Shown here: piece after piece, positions 61,703 to 64,000 of the stretch
Position numbering within the stretch: position 1 is the first letter of the stretch
Layout of the letters: the number at the start of each line of letters is the position of its first letter
Assembly: GCF_000745265.1 (NCBI RefSeq)
Contig: NZ_JQNN01000001.1
Span: forward strand, 4,092,001-4,156,000
Origin: Massilia sp. 9096
GTDB lineage: Bacteria > Pseudomonadota > Gammaproteobacteria > Burkholderiales > Burkholderiaceae_D
Direction of reading: 5' to 3'
Length of the DNA stretch: 64,000 nt
Notes under the pieces: generated by a model
What the model saw: the letters and a program-made list of their open reading frames with translations, nothing else
Database searches by the model: none
Told to the model about the DNA's origin: nothing
Position numbers and translations under genes: made by a program

Positions 61703-64000
61703 TCACTTGAACGAATAATTCACGCTCACGAAGGCGTTGCGGCCGCGCGGGTCGGTGTAGCTGGGGTCGTACCCGGCCAGGAAGTAGTAGGCCTGGTTCG
61801 AGAACGGCGGATCCTTGTCGAACAGGTTCAGGATGCCGGCGCGCAGCTTGAGCTTCTTGGTGACCGACCAGCTGCCGGTCAGGTCCCACAGCGAATACGC
61901 CTGCACGTGGTTGGGCGCCAGCAGCTTGTCGGTGTACGGGTCGTAGGTCGTGTTCTGGTCGGTGTAGCCGGACGAATACTGGTTCGCCAGGGTCAGCGAG
62001 ACCGGGCCGTTGTCCCACTCGAAGTTGACGCGGTGGCGCCACTTCTGGATCACCTGGTCGTTCAGGAACACGCCCAGGTTGCTGCGGTAGGGTTCCTGCG
62101 GGCCGAACTGGCGGTCATAGCGCAGCACCAGGGTGCCGGACAGGTTGACGCCGAAGCGTCCCCAGGCGCCGCGGTCGCTGCGCCAGTCGGCGCCGACATC
62201 GAAGCCGTTGGTCTTCAGGCGGCCCTGGTTTTCCTTCATCAGCAGGATGCTGGTGATGAAGCCGTCCTCGTCGCGCTGGATGTACTTGCCGTTGTAGGCG
62301 GCCGGGTTCTCGATGATGACCTGCTCGCCCAGCGTGCTGATCACGTCCTTCTTCTCGATGTTCCAGTAATCGAGCGACAGGCTGGCGCCCTTGACCGGCT
62401 CGAACACCGCGCCGAGCGTGAACTGGCGCGACTTCTCCGGCTTGAGGTTCGGGTTCGAGCGGCGCTCGACGTCCCACTGGTCGGTGCAGGTGTCGATGCT
62501 GCCTTCCTGCTTGACGCACTGCGGGTCGGTCAGGATGCCGGCGGTGGTGCCGTAGATGGTCGGGCGCTTCAGGTCCGACAGCGAGGGCGCGCGGAAACCC
62601 GTGCCGGCCGAGGCGCGCAGCAGCAGGGCCTGGGCCGGTTGCCAGCGCAGGCCGATCTTCGGGTTGGTGGTGTTGCCGACTTCGCTGTAGCGGTCGTAAC
62701 GCAGCGCGAACTGCAGTTCCAGTTCCTTGGTGACCGGCGCGACCAGCTCGGTGAACACCGAGGCCACGTTGCGGCTGTCGTCGGCGGTCTCGACGTCGGC
62801 GATGTCGCCGGCCGCGATCGTGCTGTCGCGGTCGCCGGCGATGTTGTTCGACTTGAGCAGATCGGAGGGCGTGAACACCTGGTGCTCATGGCGCAATTCG
62901 CCGCCGATGGCGATCGCCAGGTCGCCGCCGGCCAGCGCCATCAACGGACGCGACATCTTGGCGTCGAGCATGGTCGACACGCCTTTCGCCTTGCGTGCCT
63001 CGTCGTCGATCCGGATGCTGTTGATCAGGTCCAGGCCGGCCTGGGACGACGGGCCGAACGGATTGATGATCCCGGAACGCACGCCGGCGTCGAACTGGTC
63101 GTACAGGACGTAGCCGTTGACGTACTGGTCGACGGCGCGGTTCTCGGCGCGCGACAGGCCGGCATCGTAGTCCCAGGCGCCCAGCGTCCCGGTGGCGCCC
63201 AGCACCAGGCGCTGGCCGGTGCTGGTGACCTCGTTGCTGCGGTTGCCGGCTTCGGTCATCCGGTAGCGGATGCCGCTGAAGGTGGCGGGCAGGCCGGGAC
63301 CGGAGAGCGCCGCGCGGTAGGCCGCCGGCAGGATGCTCACCGGCAGGTTGCGGATGCGGACCGGGTTCGGCGACAGCACGTAGGTCGACTTGGCCTGGGT
63401 CTGCACCAGTTCGGCGAACAGCTGGTTCTGCGGATCGAGCTGGAAGGTCGCGCGGCCGATGAAGCCGATCTTGCGCGAGTCTGGGTAGATCTCGGTGTCT
63501 TCCATGTAGTCGTAGCTGCAGCCGGCCACGCCGCCCGGCCCCTTGGCGGCATACACGGTGGCCGGCGGATTGCAGCCCGGCGCGCTCGGGTTGACGCGGC
63601 TGACGGTGCTGCCCGGCGCCAGCAGTCCGGCGCCGATCAGGGCGTTGCGCTGCGCGCTCGAGATGTCGATATTGGCGGGGAAGGTATTGCTGGACATCTG
63701 CGCCGGCAGCGTGGTCGCCAATGCGCGGTCGGCGATGAAGCTGCGCTGGCCCGAGCGCAGGCGGTCGAGCTGCTGGACGTCGAACACGCCGAACACATTG
63801 AAGCGGTCGGTCTGCAGGTTGCCGGCGCCGGCGCTGATGGCGGCCGTCTTCTTGCCGGCGCCGCCGTGCTGGGTGCCCTCGCCCGAGGCCGCCAGGTCGA
63901 GTCCGACGTAGTCCTTGCGCGTGATGAAGTTGATCACGCCGCCGATCGCGTCGGTGCCGTAGATCGCCGAGGCGCCGTCCTTGAGCACCTCGACGCGCTG
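61703..64000 (-). CDS. TonB-dependent receptor, partial (N-terminus outside window)
   Basis: 765 codons remain; the frame is open to the right edge, so signal peptide, TonB box and the first part of the plug are missing. The visible plug end, QRVEVLKDGASAIYGTDAIG and GVINFITRKDYVGLDLA, is typical, and the barrel ends in the aromatic VNYSFK. The barrel contains several TonB-receptor phrases (FRAPSLSDLKRPTIYGTTAG, NPNLKPEKSRQFTLG). Linked to a secreted cyanophycinase, it may import cyanophycin fragments or dipeptides. Confidence 0.92.
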   Translation of the reverse strand, partial: QRVEVLKDGASAIYGTDAIGGVINFITRKDYVGLDLAASGEGTQHGGAGKKTAAISAGAGNLQTDRFNVFGVFDVQQLDRLRSGQRSFIADRALATTLPAQMSSNTFPANIDISSAQRNALIGAGLLAPGSTVSRVNPSAPGCNPPATVYAAKGPGGVAGCSYDYMEDTEIYPDSRKIGFIGRATFQLDPQNQLFAELVQTQAKSTYVLSPNPVRIRNLPVSILPAAYRAALSGPGLPATFSGIRYRMTEAGNRSNEVTSTGQRLVLGATGTLGAWDYDAGLSRAENRAVDQYVNGYVLYDQFDAGVRSGIINPFGPSSQAGLDLINSIRIDDEARKAKGVSTMLDAKMSRPLMALAGGDLAIAIGGELRHEHQVFTPSDLLKSNNIAGDRDSTIAAGDIADVETADDSRNVASVFTELVAPVTKELELQFALRYDRYSEVGNTTNPKIGLRWQPAQALLLRASAGTGFRAPSLSDLKRPTIYGTTAGILTDPQCVKQEGSIDTCTDQWDVERRSNPNLKPEKSRQFTLGAVFEPVKGASLSLDYWNIEKKDVISTLGEQVIIENPAAYNGKYIQRDEDGFITSILLMKENQGRLKTNGFDVGADWRSDRGAWGRFGVNLSGTLVLRYDRQFGPQEPYRSNLGVFLNDQVIQKWRHRVNFEWDNGPVSLTLANQYSSGYTDQNTTYDPYTDKLLAPNHVQAYSLWDLTGSWSVTKKLKLRAGILNLFDKDPPFSNQAYYFLAGYDPSYTDPRGRNAFVSVNYSFK

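Overview
The window is 64 kb of high-GC chromosomal DNA with dense, mostly protein-coding content, short spacers and many 4-bp gene overlaps. Gene content (TonB-dependent receptors, an ssb/uvrA neighbourhood, a MarR-controlled aromatic-acid pump, a CbiMNQO/cobalamin operon behind a B12 riboswitch) points to a betaproteobacterium, most likely Oxalobacteraceae of the Massilia/Telluria/Duganella type. That assignment is inference from gene style, not a search. No rRNA, tRNA, CRISPR array, prophage or complete insertion sequence was seen.

Layout. 1-312: tail of a HAD hydrolase. 458-5818: MarR regulator followed by a four-gene FUSC/DUF1656/HlyD/NodT efflux operon. 5900-9711 (minus): molybdenum aldehyde oxidoreductase paoABC. 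9990-15272: mixed genes (lipoprotein, PAP2 phosphatase, aldo/keto reductase with an orphan transposase domain in front of it, folE, an uncharacterised membrane protein, nudC). 15388-21436: glycan-type locus with a NodU-family carbamoyltransferase, a decayed gene, two GT9 and one GT2 glycosyltransferases and a DUF4254 protein. 21815-24135: an MFS transporter and two small unknown genes. 24238-34283: a gluconate-centred utilisation locus (two LacI-type operator-like sites, gluconokinase, TonB receptor, gluconate permease, double beta-helix/beta-propeller enzyme, esterase, ThuA protein). 34391-39135 (minus): alpha/beta hydrolase and a large hybrid histidine kinase. 39259-50575 (minus): cobalamin riboswitch, cobalt ECF transporter and ten corrin-ring genes in one overlapping operon. 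50718-55076: GntR regulator facing an aminotransferase/MFS/hydratase operon, with matching palindromes at both gene starts. 55152-60438: ssb, an unknown secreted protein, and uvrA with an SOS box. 60484-64000 (minus): cyanophycinase and a truncated TonB receptor.

How the genes work together. The clearest physiological units are: aromatic-acid type efflux; detoxification of aldehydes by PaoABC; import and breakdown of an unknown glycan whose product ends as 6-phosphogluconate; de novo cobalamin synthesis by the cobalt-early route with its own cobalt uptake, all under B12 feedback; an uncharacterised amino-acid or keto-acid pathway under a GntR repressor; and extracellular cyanophycin degradation. 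The best candidates for undescribed biology are the gluconate-centred locus with its three-domain enzyme, and the GntR/aminotransferase/hydratase unit.
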